Assembly: GCF_021372645.1 (NCBI RefSeq)
Contig: NZ_JAJFUC010000053.1
Span: forward strand, 1-64,000
Length of the DNA stretch: 64,000 nucleotides
DNA from: Clostridium sp.
GTDB taxonomy: Bacteria; Bacillota; Clostridia; Clostridiales; Clostridiaceae
Direction: 5' to 3'
Position numbers and translations under genes: made by a program. Each line of letters starts with the position of its first letter. Positions within the stretch are counted from its first letter, which is position 1. The notes below the pieces were generated by a model, which saw only the letters and a program-made list of their open reading frames with translations, was not told the origin of the DNA and ran no database searches. Shown piece after piece: positions 8,342 through 17,832 of the stretch.

Positions 8342-9271
8342 TTATACACTTATTCTATTGTTTTCTCTGTCAATACTAAATGACTTATAATTATGAATCA
8401 ATTCTTGTACCTCTTTCTTATTTCTTACATAACTTCTCATTATATTACTACGTTCAATAAAGCAATTTATCCTTTTAATATTTATATTGCAAAAAATTAT
8501 AATTCTCACTTTTAAAAAGAATCTAATTCTATCATCAATTGTTTTTTTCAAACTTACTCTAGCAAATAGTTGTTCATAACTTGCATAAATACATGATAAG
8601 TAAATATATAGCATAAACATACATGAAAGTATTACAGGTAATGAAATATCTTTAATTTTATCTTTTACTATAATGCTACTTATGTTTATAACAATTTCTC
8701 TAATTGAATAGAATAACATGTACAATCCTATAAAACTCTGAATTATAGTTAAGAGTTTCTTTAACTTTTTACTATTTTGGTTCTGAAGCTCTTCATTTTT
8801 ATCAAGAAAGACTATAAATAATGTTAAAATTGTCATGCCTATCATTAAAACAACTTCTACAATAAATGAAAAAGTATATAAATTTAATATAAATTGAAGA
8901 ATTATCATTAACCTTATATTACTTTTAAGGTGCTTTTTAAAGTAACTAAAATCTTTTGCTGTTCCAATAGCTTTACCGCACCAAATTAATCCAATGGTAA
9001 CGAACCATACAATTGTATCTTTTAAAAGCCTCTTTTCCCAATATCCACATTTAATTAATATAAATACTATTCCCAAATAATATACTACCATTGTTATATA
9101 CCAAATAATTAATTTTTTCTCTAATGCACACTTAATAATATTAAACAGCGATACTCTAGTATCTTTTTTTAATAAAATATAGATAAGAAACATCGAAATC
9201 CAAAAAGCAGTTGCAAGCTCCCTATTATTAAATGTTTCATTTAAATAAACAAAGACATTACTAATATTCAT
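8342..9271 (-). CDS. Multi-pass membrane protein paired with Ntn-hydrolase
   Basis: 309 aa, unrecognised. About seven hydrophobic segments are spread over residues 15-235 (near 18-35, 52-75, 82-100, 118-135, 137-157, 172-200 and 208-230), followed by a basic cytoplasmic tail of ~75 residues. The SD GAGGAG lies before the ATG. It is the second gene after the Ntn-hydrolase, with a 142-bp gap and a shared terminator, so co-transcription is likely. By analogy with defence pairs, a membrane effector released or modified by a cytoplasmic enzyme is possible, but that is speculation. A plain transport or polymer function cannot be excluded. Confidence 0.55.
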   Translation of the reverse strand: MNISNVFVYLNETFNNRELATAFWISMFLIYILLKKDTRVSLFNIIKCALEKKLIIWYITMVVYYLGIVFILIKCGYWEKRLLKDTIVWFVTIGLIWCGKAIGTAKDFSYFKKHLKSNIRLMIILQFILNLYTFSFIVEVVLMIGMTILTLFIVFLDKNEELQNQNSKKLKKLLTIIQSFIGLYMLFYSIREIVINISSIIVKDKIKDISLPVILSCMFMLYIYLSCIYASYEQLFARVSLKKTIDDRIRFFLKVRIIIFCNINIKRINCFIERSNIMRSYVRNKKEVQELIHNYKSFSIDRENNRISV

Positions 9272-9366
9272 AACTCTCTTCTCCTCTTGTAATGTTAGCT
9301 TATATTCAATTTTTTCCGCTACACACTTATGATACCATATTTTATTAAAATAAAAGAAGATTATTT

Positions 9367-9471
9367 CTAACCTTCTACAAGAACTTTTATATATTTATCT
9401 AAAGTTGGCCTGCTTATATTGCACATTTTGGCATAGTCTGTTTTGCTAATAATGTTCCATAGAAACCATTT
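9367..9471 (-). other. HTH-like tail in the -1 frame of the Ntn-hydrolase gene
   Basis: In the -1 frame at the 3' end of the Ntn-hydrolase gene, 34 codons (9471 down to 9370, stop TAG at 9367-9369) encode KWFLWNIISKTDYAKM then CNISRPTLDKYIKVLVEG. The core AKMCNISRPTLDKYI is a typical helix-turn-helix of the Hin/resolvase type. The switch point is T_TTA_AAA (9477-9471) in the zero frame, a canonical -1 slippery heptamer. Either the tail is added by programmed frameshifting or the gene carries a frameshift. The alternative is a leftover of another gene. Confidence 0.5.
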
Positions 9472-10946
9472 TTTAAATCAGAAACATTAATTATAAATGC
9501 ATTATTATATTTATCAAAGAAATCATCCATATTATAACCTGAAATTACTTTTTTATAATTATTTTGTTTCACCACACAAAATAAATATTTTTCAAACTCA
9601 TCTGGAATCATTTGTTTCATGAAATTATTTACTATTGCTTCTAAATTTAAATTTTCCATCTTAAAAGCCCTAAATGGTTCATATAGATTTATTTTTTCTT
9701 CAACAGCATCACAGAAATACTGATAATCTATCAACACTAAATTGTGGTATTCATTTATTACTTTTTTTATTGGAGTTATAAGTGAAATATCATAACCAGG
9801 ATATTGTCCAATACTAAAATCAAAATCCATATCCTCATGTTTAGCTTGTTGTAAAATATCCTCTTCATTACACTGTTCTAGAATTTCTTTATGAGAAATA
9901 TATTTAGTTGGTATAACTTGCATTTCCGATAATGCTGGTATTCTTTCATTATGACTATCAAATTGTATAAAATGTTTTTTAAAGTCAGGACGAAATGTAT
10001 ATGCATAATCTGTTTCTTCATTACCACGTCTTATATATCTTCTAAAATGGATATTATGTACACAACTATTAACATTCATAAAATAAATCACATTATATTT
10101 TCTACTATAAAAAACATAATAAAAAGCATTCTTTGTATCAAGTGACTTTATAATTCCTTTTCTTAAATATAGATCCTCCCAAATTTTTGTATCAGTTATA
10201 CTATTAAGCATATATCTTTTTTTACCATCTATATCAGATGATGAAAAAACACTATTATTTCTAACTATAACCGATATTGCTTTACATTGACTTATGTCAT
10301 CATCAACTAAATAATATTCAATATCTCTAAACCATTTTAATGTATTATTAAGCAAAATCCCTGATAGCGTACCTCCAACTCCATATTTAAAAATATCATT
10401 TTTTAGAATATAACATTGACTACAGGCAATTATCATTGATAGATAGTATTCCTTTTCAAACTTACTAGAATATAACCCATTTACTATTCCCTTCATATCA
10501 TCCGACAAGAAATGTATACTTTTTCCACTACCAATTTCAGCATAATCACACTCACTAAAACTCCCCTCCGAAAATAAGTATATATGATTATCATCTTGAC
10601 CTTTCGAAAAAATAAAAATCATTTCTACATCGTATTTATCATAACTGTTTTCAATACTTTTCAATATAGTATCTATTTCAGATATATTCATTTCATAAAT
10701 ACATTGATATACTCTTTGTATGATTTCAAGAGCAGCATCAACATTTCCCGAATATGATATAGCCAAATTCGGAGATACTTTATAAATTTTTAACACCCCT
10801 TCTTGTATGTAGTGTTTTCCATACAATCCTTGTACCTCTCCAAATGAATTAGTAGTAGATTCTAATTCATTTGTCTTTTCAGATACTGCTGTATCAGCAA
10901 TCATATATACACTCTTTTCTTTTTTCCAAGCTAAACAATAAGTCAT
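9414..10946 (-). CDS. Proteasome-like Ntn-hydrolase with long C-terminal domain
   Basis: 510 aa. After removal of Met1 the N-terminal residue is Thr2, and the start TYCLAWKKEKSVYMIADTAV has the pattern of proteasome beta / HslV subunits: nucleophile Thr2, Asp18 in IADTAVS, Lys53 in VLKIYKV, then SYSGNVDAA and later AEIGSGKS. These match the catalytic Thr/Asp/Lys and the Gly-rich core of the family. Residues ~250-510 are an unassigned extra region, so it is more than twice the length of HslV. The SD is AGAGGGGTGG. It is first in a two-gene unit with a membrane protein. Proteolytic or amidase activity is inferred from fold motifs. The zero-frame C-terminus replaces an HTH-like tail found in the -1 frame. 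Confidence 0.6.
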   Translation of the reverse strand: MTYCLAWKKEKSVYMIADTAVSEKTNELESTTNSFGEVQGLYGKHYIQEGVLKIYKVSPNLAISYSGNVDAALEIIQRVYQCIYEMNISEIDTILKSIENSYDKYDVEMIFIFSKGQDDNHIYLFSEGSFSECDYAEIGSGKSIHFLSDDMKGIVNGLYSSKFEKEYYLSMIIACSQCYILKNDIFKYGVGGTLSGILLNNTLKWFRDIEYYLVDDDISQCKAISVIVRNNSVFSSSDIDGKKRYMLNSITDTKIWEDLYLRKGIIKSLDTKNAFYYVFYSRKYNVIYFMNVNSCVHNIHFRRYIRRGNEETDYAYTFRPDFKKHFIQFDSHNERIPALSEMQVIPTKYISHKEILEQCNEEDILQQAKHEDMDFDFSIGQYPGYDISLITPIKKVINEYHNLVLIDYQYFCDAVEEKINLYEPFRAFKMENLNLEAIVNNFMKQMIPDEFEKYLFCVVKQNNYKKVISGYNMDDFFDKYNNAFIINVSDLKNGFYGTLLAKQTMPKCAI

Positions 10947-11503
10947 TTTACCACCCCTCTAATCATCACTTTGTTAATAATTTAAAGCATAATATCTCAT
11001 AGCTTCAATATTATAACATATTTATGTTTTACCATATCATTAATAAATTGAAAAGGCAATAGTTTAAATATTTATAAACATCATGGCACCAAATGTTTTT
11101 CATGTAGTGTCGCTTTATCACTCAATTTTTAATTAATATCTCCACTAACTCTAATCCTCTACCACCTCACCATAACTCCACAAACATGCTCTACATAAAG
11201 AACATAACAAATTCATGATTTTTCAAATTTTTAATTATTCTTCAAAAACATTTAGAATTTTTGCACTACTGCAATATATTATAATTAGCTCTTAACACGT
11301 ATTCTTTAGCATTTCTTGCCCGCTTTTAATTATATTGTAATTAAAAATCGCAATATACGTAAAATGATATTGTTATGATGCATAGCAATTAGTAAATATT
11401 CCAAATATTGTCTACCGTTCAACACCAATTTGAGATGAATATAAAATATATAAATCAATAATAATAAACTCTTCCTGCATATATTTATTAACACATTATG
11501 TAT
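10947..11503. other. Gene-free stretch between Ntn-hydrolase and recombinase
   Basis: About 560 bases with no supported gene. A minus-strand fragment near 11270-11320 reads KRARNAKEYVLRANYNILQ then stop, but it has an in-frame stop just upstream and no start. It is probably a relic or chance. The promoter of the Ntn-hydrolase unit should lie near 10970-11030, but I cannot pick a convincing one. Confidence 0.5.
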
Positions 11504-12514
11504 TTACCACTTCTTTATATTCTCTAAAGGACTATACTTCTGATATGCATTTCTCAAATCTTCATCAGACAAATCTAAATAAGCTTTCTCAGTAACAGTT
11601 ACAGAACTATGACCTAATAATCTTGATAATGTATAGATATCACCCTTAGAAGCTATTAGAAATCGTCTAGCAAAATTATTTCTTAGTGAGTGTGGTGTTA
11701 TATTCTTATTTAATCCTATTCTTAGCATATAACTCCTAAAGTTCCTTTCAAAATTAGATGCAGTAAGTATTCCATTTGTTCTTTGAGTTAGAAATAGTAA
11801 TTCAGTGCTTTGCATACTATCTTTAAATCTAAGCCATTTTTGTAGTATCTTGGCCATTAGTGGACTATAGAAAACTACTCTATCTTTTTTACCTTTATTA
11901 ATTTCCGCTGGTATTAGTATACTTCTTCTGTCTAAATCAACATCATTTATGGTTAAATTAATACATTCTGTCAATCTCATTCCTGTATCCAAAATTAGAT
12001 TTGTTATTACATAATCTCTATATTCATGGAATTTTGTTAAATCCATAGCTTTTATAAGAGCTTTCCATTCATCATCTGTTATTTGGTCTTTAGCTTTTCT
12101 TTTTACTTTTAAAAATTTTGCTTTTGATACAGTATTTGATTTTATAATTTGATTTTCTTCTAGCCAATTGAAAAATACTTTTATATTTCGTAGATAACAA
12201 TTTATAGTAACTGGACTAATCTCTTTCCCTAAATCTCTTCTATTTTGCTGAAAATTAATCTCTAAACTTTTGTCATTTGCAACATATGAATATTTTCCTC
12301 TTTCTTTAGTAAATTCCAAATATTCCTCTACAATGTTTTTATTAACTTCATCTACTTTCGATATTTGTTTTTCTTCTTCCAAATACTTAGCAAATAAAGC
12401 TAATGTTTGATAATAACTTTTTATAGTTTTAATTGACAGATTTTTAAGTTTACAATAATCTATAAAATCCTTAATATGAATTGTAAACTCCTTTTTGGTT
12501 TTAATTTTTGGCAT
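11504..12514 (-). CDS. Tyrosine recombinase / integrase
   Basis: 336-aa site-specific recombinase of the XerC/D-like class. An N-terminal SAM-like core-binding domain (about 10-125) is followed by the catalytic domain with all active residues: Arg180 (TGMRLTE), the Lys209/210 region, His275-x-x-Arg278 (HSLRNN), His302 (LLGHSS) and Tyr312. A strong SD, TAGGAGG, precedes the ATG. It stands alone, 170 bases past the 3' end of spo0A, at the border of the accessory island. It is probably the integrase that brought the island in, or a mobile-element relic that is still intact. It is not the chromosomal XerC/D pair, which would not normally sit beside spo0A. Confidence 0.85.
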   Translation of the reverse strand: MPKIKTKKEFTIHIKDFIDYCKLKNLSIKTIKSYYQTLALFAKYLEEEKQISKVDEVNKNIVEEYLEFTKERGKYSYVANDKSLEINFQQNRRDLGKEISPVTINCYLRNIKVFFNWLEENQIIKSNTVSKAKFLKVKRKAKDQITDDEWKALIKAMDLTKFHEYRDYVITNLILDTGMRLTECINLTINDVDLDRRSILIPAEINKGKKDRVVFYSPLMAKILQKWLRFKDSMQSTELLFLTQRTNGILTASNFERNFRSYMLRIGLNKNITPHSLRNNFARRFLIASKGDIYTLSRLLGHSSVTVTEKAYLDLSDEDLRNAYQKYSPLENIKKW

Positions 12515-12527
12515 AAAAATAACCTCC

Positions 12528-12557
12528 TATTAGTTAGATTGTTACACCCAACTAATA
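12528..12557. repeat. Inverted repeat overlapping the integrase translation start region
   Basis: TATTAGTT (12528-12535) and AACTAATA (12550-12557) form an 8-bp dyad immediately upstream of, and touching, the integrase SD. Further ATTAG/CTATTA motifs follow at ~12570-12620. It could be an autoregulatory operator or a recombinase arm or core site. Confidence 0.4.
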
Positions 12558-12685
12558 AAAGGTATTAGTCTTACATAATTTTGTAATATTAATTGCTATG
12601 AAAAACTATTAGTTGCTATTAATATATGGATGGAAATTATTTTCCACAACTTTCAACTTAGCTTTTCATCTTGCTTTAAGGCTTA

Positions 12686-13507
12686 TTAAGACACTTTATT
12701 CTTAAGTCTTAATTTATCTGCAATAATTGCGATAAATTCTGAATTTGTAGGCTTGCCCTTCTCATTATGAACTGTATATCCAAATAGTCTATTAATAGCT
12801 TCTATTTGACCTCTGCCCCATGCAACTTCTATTGCATGTCTTATAGCTCTTTCAACTCTTGAAGCTGTTGTGTTGTACTTCTTAGCTATTGAAGGGTATA
12901 ATTCCTTTGTTACTGCTGATAATAATTCCATATCGTTTACTACCATAGTAATAGCTTCTCTTAAATACATATATCCTTTTATGTGAGCTGGAACACCAAC
13001 TTCGTGTATTATATTAGTTATTTCTGTTTCTAAATCCATAGGCACCTTTGTTCTATTATCATTTGATGAAGATATCATTAATGATGTTTGATATGAAGCT
13101 CTTACATTTGTTGTTTGTGAAGAAACACCATTAAACATTTCTCTTATTCTTTTAGTGAATACTTCCATGTCAAAAGGTTTTACAGTATAATAATCTGCTC
13201 CAAGTGTTATAGCTTGTTGAGTGATTTTATCTTGCCCAACTGCTGATAAGATTATTACTCTTGGAACCTTTTCTAATTCCATAGTGTTTAATTTTTCAAG
13301 AACATCTAATCCATCTAAATGTGGCATAATAATGTCTAAAATAACTAAATCAGGCTTTCTTTCTACTATTAATTCTAAAGCCTCTCTACCATCTTTTGCA
13401 ATCCCAGTTACAACTATATCTCTTTGATTTAATAGGTAGTCATTTAAAATGCTACAAAATTCTTTATTATCGTCAGCAATAAGTACAGATATTTTTGAAT
13501 CTTCCAT
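12686..13507 (-). CDS. spo0A: Master sporulation response regulator Spo0A
   Basis: 273 aa. An N-terminal receiver domain carries acidic residues DD (12-13), phospho-acceptor Asp58 in VILDIIMP and the conserved Lys in VKPFD. A variable linker (~130-155) leads to the C-terminal Spo0A DNA-binding domain, which ends in the usual [15 protein letters not shown]. Phosphorylated Spo0A binds 0A boxes and switches on sporulation and, in solventogenic clostridia, solvent genes. The order after spoIVB is the conserved clostridial one. SD GGAGAGGG. A sigma-H-like promoter lies upstream. All key residues are intact despite the integrase immediately downstream. Confidence 0.98.
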   Translation of the reverse strand: MEDSKISVLIADDNKEFCSILNDYLLNQRDIVVTGIAKDGREALELIVERKPDLVILDIIMPHLDGLDVLEKLNTMELEKVPRVIILSAVGQDKITQQAITLGADYYTVKPFDMEVFTKRIREMFNGVSSQTTNVRASYQTSLMISSSNDNRTKVPMDLETEITNIIHEVGVPAHIKGYMYLREAITMVVNDMELLSAVTKELYPSIAKKYNTTASRVERAIRHAIEVAWGRGQIEAINRLFGYTVHNEKGKPTNSEFIAIIADKLRLKNKVS

Positions 13508-13552
13508 ATTTTTCCCTCTCCTTTAGTCCATTATTAAATTATATGTTGTATT

Positions 13553-13581
13553 ATATTCGTTTACCCTTATAACCATATCCT
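13553..13581 (-). promoter_or_regulatory. Sigma-H-like promoter of spo0A
   Basis: Minus strand AGGATAT (13581-13575) as -35 and ACGAATAT (ending at 13553) as -10, separated by about 13-14 bp and placed ~50 bp before the ATG. This fits the known sigma-H control of spo0A. No full TGTCGAA 0A box was found in the leader by eye. Confidence 0.55.
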
Positions 13582-14046
13582 ATCTAATAATTATGTTATT
13601 ATAAAATACCATATGAAATACTATTTTTACAAATTTTTGTAAAATACTTTTTATTATTAGGGTATGTACACTAGTCTTAATGGATATTATAATTTATATT
13701 AAAATATTTACTTTTACCTAAATATTTTATATGTTTAATTGTTATAATGTATTTCTATTCCACTATTTGTAAATTATACACTTATATTCTTAAGAAGTAA
13801 ATAGTTTCTTAAAAAATACTTTAAAGTATTTTTTTAAATAAAAATGTAACTATATATTTCCTAAATTCTCAATTATTAATCGAATATATATATATTATAT
13901 AATTATATCTCTTTTTCTACAATGTATATACCCTATCTTCAAAAAAAGAATTATTTTTTAATTTCTTATTGTTATATATTAATATATAATTACGGATTTC
14001 TAAAAATTGTATTTTTATTAAATCACTCAGTAAAAAATCAAGCTGC
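13582..14046. other. Long gene-free leader between spoIVB and spo0A
   Basis: About 465 bases, extremely AT-rich, with no open frame worth reporting. It holds a dyad TTTACAAA-TTTT-TGTAAAA near 13625-13645. A long regulatory leader here is usual in clostridia. Confidence 0.5.
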
Positions 14047-14090
14047 AAAAGTTCTGCTAACCAAATTTTATATTTAGTATCAGAACTTTT
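14047..14090 (-). terminator. Terminator of spoIVB
   Basis: AAAAGTTCTG (14047-14056) pairs perfectly with CAGAACTTTT (14081-14090), and the minus strand continues to a run of six T within 15 bases. It is 42 bases past the spoIVB stop. Confidence 0.65.
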
Positions 14091-14131
14091 ACTCTAGACT
14101 TCCTCTTTAATTATGAATTATTTATTTGTTC

Positions 14132-15322
14132 CTATTTTATTATACCTGCATCTTGAAGCATCCATTCTATATATATTCCGTATCCTGTGTCAGGTTTATT
14201 AATTAGTACATGAGTTACAGCTCCTATAATTTTATTATTTTGAATAATTGGACTTCCACTCATTCCTTGAACTATTCCACCTGTTTTCTCTAATAATCTA
14301 GGATCTGTAATTTTAATTACCATACTCTTAGAACCTGCAGTAGATTGATTTAAAAGCTTTTCAATTTCAATATCAAATTCTTGTGGACCATTTTCATCAA
14401 TAGTTGTAATTATTTTTGCTTTCCCTATAATTATTTCATCTCTAAATCCTACTTTAAGTGGTTTTCTTTCTTGATTTAATGCTTCAATATTTTTAATTTC
14501 TCCAAAAATCCCACTTTGAGTATTTTTTTGAATATCACCGCTTGGTGTTTGTTCATTTATAAAAATTCCTCTTAATTCCCCAGGTGAGCCTTTTTCTCCT
14601 TTTCTAACACTTATTATAGATGATTGTAATACATCTCCTTTTTTAATTATGAAAGGTTCATTGGTATCACAATCTGTAATTGGATGTCCTAATGCTCCAA
14701 ATTTCTTTGTATTATCATCAAAGAATGTCATTGTTCCAACTCCAGCTGCAGAATCTCTAATCCATAATCCAATTTTATAATCCTTATCATTTTCTTTTTT
14801 TAAATGAATAATTTTTGTAAGATTTTCGCCATTTCTTAGAATATCAACGTTTATATCTTCTTTCTCACATGTTTTAATTGTTTTTAACAAATCAATAGAA
14901 TTTTCCATATCGATGCCATTAACTTTTAATATTATATCTCCAATTTCAAGACCACATAACTTCCCAGGACTTTCTTCTTTTTTATTATTAACTTCTATAT
15001 CAGAATATCCTACAATTAGTACACCTTCACTATTTACCCTTACACCAATAGAATTTCCTCCTGGATAAACTTCTAAATCCTTAATTTTTTGAACCTCTAA
15101 AGATTTAAGTGGAATCATACCTAAAAATTTTATTTGATACTTGTTTTCATTATTACTAATTTTATTTATTGTATTTCCTATAGGTGAAATTGACTGTACC
15201 GCTTTTTCATTTCTAGTATAAATTTTATTCGGCAAATTATTTATACTTATCATGGTAATTAAAACTAGAATCAGGATTGGAGCTATAAGTAGACTAGTTG
15301 TACATAAAAATTTCTTCTTCAT
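14132..15322 (-). CDS. spoIVB: SpoIVB intramembrane-signalling serine peptidase
   Basis: 396-aa S55 peptidase secreted from the forespore into the intermembrane space, where it triggers sigma-K activation in Bacillus. An N-terminal membrane anchor (5-27) is followed by a PDZ domain (~90-175) and the peptidase domain with His213 (GALGHPITD) and Ser355 (GMSGSP); Asp340 in TDPRLL is the likely third residue. It sits between recN and spo0A as in other Firmicutes. The usual length and all catalytic residues are present. Expression in the forespore (sigma-G/F) is expected from the family; I did not identify the promoter. Confidence 0.97.
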   Translation of the reverse strand: MKKKFLCTTSLLIAPILILVLITMISINNLPNKIYTRNEKAVQSISPIGNTINKISNNENKYQIKFLGMIPLKSLEVQKIKDLEVYPGGNSIGVRVNSEGVLIVGYSDIEVNNKKEESPGKLCGLEIGDIILKVNGIDMENSIDLLKTIKTCEKEDINVDILRNGENLTKIIHLKKENDKDYKIGLWIRDSAAGVGTMTFFDDNTKKFGALGHPITDCDTNEPFIIKKGDVLQSSIISVRKGEKGSPGELRGIFINEQTPSGDIQKNTQSGIFGEIKNIEALNQERKPLKVGFRDEIIIGKAKIITTIDENGPQEFDIEIEKLLNQSTAGSKSMVIKITDPRLLEKTGGIVQGMSGSPIIQNNKIIGAVTHVLINKPDTGYGIYIEWMLQDAGIIK

Positions 15323-15613
15323 ATTTCTCTCCTCCTTTACTTCTTACTTTTAATTTTCCCACTATACAATATTCTTATCCTATAAGAACTTTGTTATTCG
15401 AGACAAAAAATTTAGCATATACTAAATTTTAATAATTCTATAATTTTATTTCTTATATGAAAGAAATCTTTAAAATCTAATCAAAGCATAAAAATCATTC
15501 AGATCTTATTTTGCAAATTTGTATTTTCAATTGCAAATATAAGCCTTATGAGCTTCATAAAAATATACAATAGAGTTTTATTTTAATTTTAAGATAGATC
15601 AATATTTCATAAA
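15323..15613. other. Gene-free gap between recN and spoIVB
   Basis: About 290 bases with no gene. It should carry the forespore promoter of spoIVB. No convincing -35/-10 pair could be chosen by eye. Confidence 0.45.
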
Positions 15614-15648
15614 AAAAATAAAACCACGATACCCATGATTTTATTTTT
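15614..15648 (-). terminator. Terminator of recN
   Basis: AAAAATAAAA (15614-15623) pairs with TTTTATTTTT (15639-15648), flanked by A/T runs on both sides, 24 bases past the recN stop. It ends the ispA-to-recN unit before spoIVB. Confidence 0.6.
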
Positions 15649-15672
15649 ACCAATTTTTATTTGTATATGTAT

Positions 15673-17361
15673 TTATTTTTTAATTTCTATTTTTTTTAAT
15701 TCACTTAATTTTATCATTTCTTTAACATTATTTAATGTAGCTTCTGTTACATCATCACCAGCTAGCATTTTGCTTATTTCAAATTCTTTTTCTTCTTTTA
15801 ATAAAGTTCTTACTTGGGTAAATGTTTTATTATCTATTACCTTTTTCGTAACAAAATAATGATAATCTGACAATACTGCAATTTGCGGTAAGTGAGTTAT
15901 ACATAAAACTTGATGTATTTTCGATAATTGATACATTTTTTCTCCAACTCTTTGCGCAACAGCTCCACTTATACCTGTATCTATTTCATCAAAAATCAAA
16001 GTAGGTATTTCATCTTTTTCAGCAAAAACACATTTTAAAGCCAACATTATTCTTGAAAGCTCTCCACCAGACAATACTTTTTCTAGTGGCATAAGCGGCT
16101 CTCCAGGATTAGTAGATATAAAAAAGCATACATCATCAAAGCCTTTTTCATTAAAATCCTCTTGCCTAGATACTCTTATTTCCATTCTTGATTTTTCAAG
16201 TCCTACAAACGTAAGTTCTTTTAAAATTTTCTCTTCTAAATGCCAACTTTTATTTACTCTAAGCTCATGAATCACTAACGCTTCTTCTTCCATTTTAGAT
16301 AAAATTTCTTTTTCTTTTTTCTTAAGTTCTTCAATTATTTTTTCTGAATTTACTATCTCATCATATTCTCTTTTTATTTTTCTATGATAATCTAATATTT
16401 CAGGAATAGTTGGTGCATATTTTTTCTTATACGTATTTATTTCATAAATTCTAGCATTTACTTTATCTAAAACATTTTGATCAAAAACAATTTCTTCAGC
16501 CATATCGCGAAGTTCATGACTTACTTCTTCTATAGTATAAAATGCCCCTTCAATAGCTTCTTTATTCTTTTTTATTTTTTCAAAATGATTTTCTACATTG
16601 GATAATTCTTGAATTACTTTTGAAATTGAATCAATTACACTAAATTCTTCATTTCCATTTAATATTATATAAGAAGTAGATAAACTATTATTAATTTTTT
16701 CTGCATTTGCTAAAATATTATATTCTTCTTTTAAGCTTTCTTCTTCATTTTCTTTAAGCTTGGCTTTTTCAATATCTTCAATTTGAAATTTCAAATAATC
16801 AAGTAATTTATTTCTATCTTGATTTCCTGAAATTCTTTTAATATCTTCTTTTATTTGCAATAAGCTTTCTCTTAAAGCACTATACTTACTTAGTGGATTT
16901 ACTATTTCATTATCAATAAAATCATCTAAATATGATATATGACTACTCCTTTGTAGCAAATCTACATTTTGATGCTGCCCATGAATATCTAAAAGTTTTG
17001 CTCTTACTTTCCTTAGCTGAGATGTAATTAAACTTTTTCCGTTAATCTTAATTAAATTTTTTCCACTTGTATGACTTTCTCTTGAAACAATCAATACATC
17101 ATCATACTCTATATCTAGTTCGTCTAAAACTTTAAAAATTTTGGATCCTTCAATGGTAAACGATGCTTCTACATATGTTTTATCTTCACCAGTTCTTATT
17201 ATACTCTTAGAAAATTTTCCGCCAAGAACAAAGTCTATTGCATCTATCATAATAGACTTTCCAGCTCCTGTTTCTCCTGAAAGTATATTGAATCCTTCAC
17301 TAAAGTTTATTGTTATTTCTTCTATTAACGCAAAGTTTTTAATATTTAATTGAATTAACAT
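15673..17361 (-). CDS. recN: DNA repair protein RecN
   Basis: 562-aa SMC-like ATPase acting early in double-strand break repair. Walker A GETGAGKS is near residue 30-37. Two coiled-coil arms span roughly 155-370, and the C-terminal head has the ABC signature LSGGELSR, Walker B LIFDEIDTGISG and the His-loop CITHLPQIA. The start is fixed by SD AAGGATGGGATG before ATG. It is 21 bases after argR in the conserved argR-recN arrangement. Length is normal. Confidence 0.97.
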   Translation of the reverse strand: MLIQLNIKNFALIEEITINFSEGFNILSGETGAGKSIMIDAIDFVLGGKFSKSIIRTGEDKTYVEASFTIEGSKIFKVLDELDIEYDDVLIVSRESHTSGKNLIKINGKSLITSQLRKVRAKLLDIHGQHQNVDLLQRSSHISYLDDFIDNEIVNPLSKYSALRESLLQIKEDIKRISGNQDRNKLLDYLKFQIEDIEKAKLKENEEESLKEEYNILANAEKINNSLSTSYIILNGNEEFSVIDSISKVIQELSNVENHFEKIKKNKEAIEGAFYTIEEVSHELRDMAEEIVFDQNVLDKVNARIYEINTYKKKYAPTIPEILDYHRKIKREYDEIVNSEKIIEELKKKEKEILSKMEEEALVIHELRVNKSWHLEEKILKELTFVGLEKSRMEIRVSRQEDFNEKGFDDVCFFISTNPGEPLMPLEKVLSGGELSRIMLALKCVFAEKDEIPTLIFDEIDTGISGAVAQRVGEKMYQLSKIHQVLCITHLPQIAVLSDYHYFVTKKVIDNKTFTQVRTLLKEEKEFEISKMLAGDDVTEATLNNVKEMIKLSELKKIEIKK

Positions 17362-17382
17362 CTCATCCCATCCTTATACTTA

Positions 17383-17832
17383 TCATGACATTCTTTTTCT
17401 TATTTTATCTACCAAATTTTCAGCACTTTCTATGCTTCTAACTAAAATAAAGATAGTATTGTCTCCAGCCACTGTTCCTGCAATATCTGCACTTTCTAAG
17501 TTATCAATAGCTTCAGCTGCAATTGGTGCTGACCCTGTTATGGTTTTTATAACAACCATCTTATCTACATTTTCTACAGAAATCACTGTATTAACTAATA
17601 TATTACTTAACCTATTAATTATATTTTTTTCTTCTACTGTAGATACAAAATATTTAGACTTACCACTAGACGCTTGCATTTTTATTAATTTTAAATTTTT
17701 AATATCTCTTGATACAGTTGCTTGAGTTACATCAAATCCTTCTTTTTTTAATGCCTCTGCAAGTTCCTCTTGAGTTTCTATTTCTTTAGTTCCTATAATT
17801 TCTAATATTTTCGTATGTCTTTTTGATTTCAA
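17383..17832 (-). CDS. argR: Arginine repressor ArgR/AhrC
   Basis: 149-aa transcription factor. The N-terminal winged helix (1-70) includes [10 protein letters not shown], the ArgR SR motif. The C-terminal arginine-binding hexamerisation domain carries [11 protein letters not shown] and AGDNTIF. It controls arginine synthesis and catabolism and is located before recN as in Bacillus ahrC-recN. It overlaps the end of nadK by 4 bases (ATGA), which indicates translational coupling. Confidence 0.96.
   Translation of the reverse strand: MKSKRHTKILEIIGTKEIETQEELAEALKKEGFDVTQATVSRDIKNLKLIKMQASSGKSKYFVSTVEEKNIINRLSNILVNTVISVENVDKMVVIKTITGSAPIAAEAIDNLESADIAGTVAGDNTIFILVRSIESAENLVDKIRKRMS

Noticed and set aside
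11270-11320. Minus-strand peptide fragment KRARNAKEYVLRANYNILQ
   Set aside because: In-frame stop just upstream, no start; too short to call a relic gene.
13582-14046. 0A-box autoregulation site in the spo0A leader
   Set aside because: No TGTCGAA or close match seen; only a TTTACAAA/TGTAAAA dyad.
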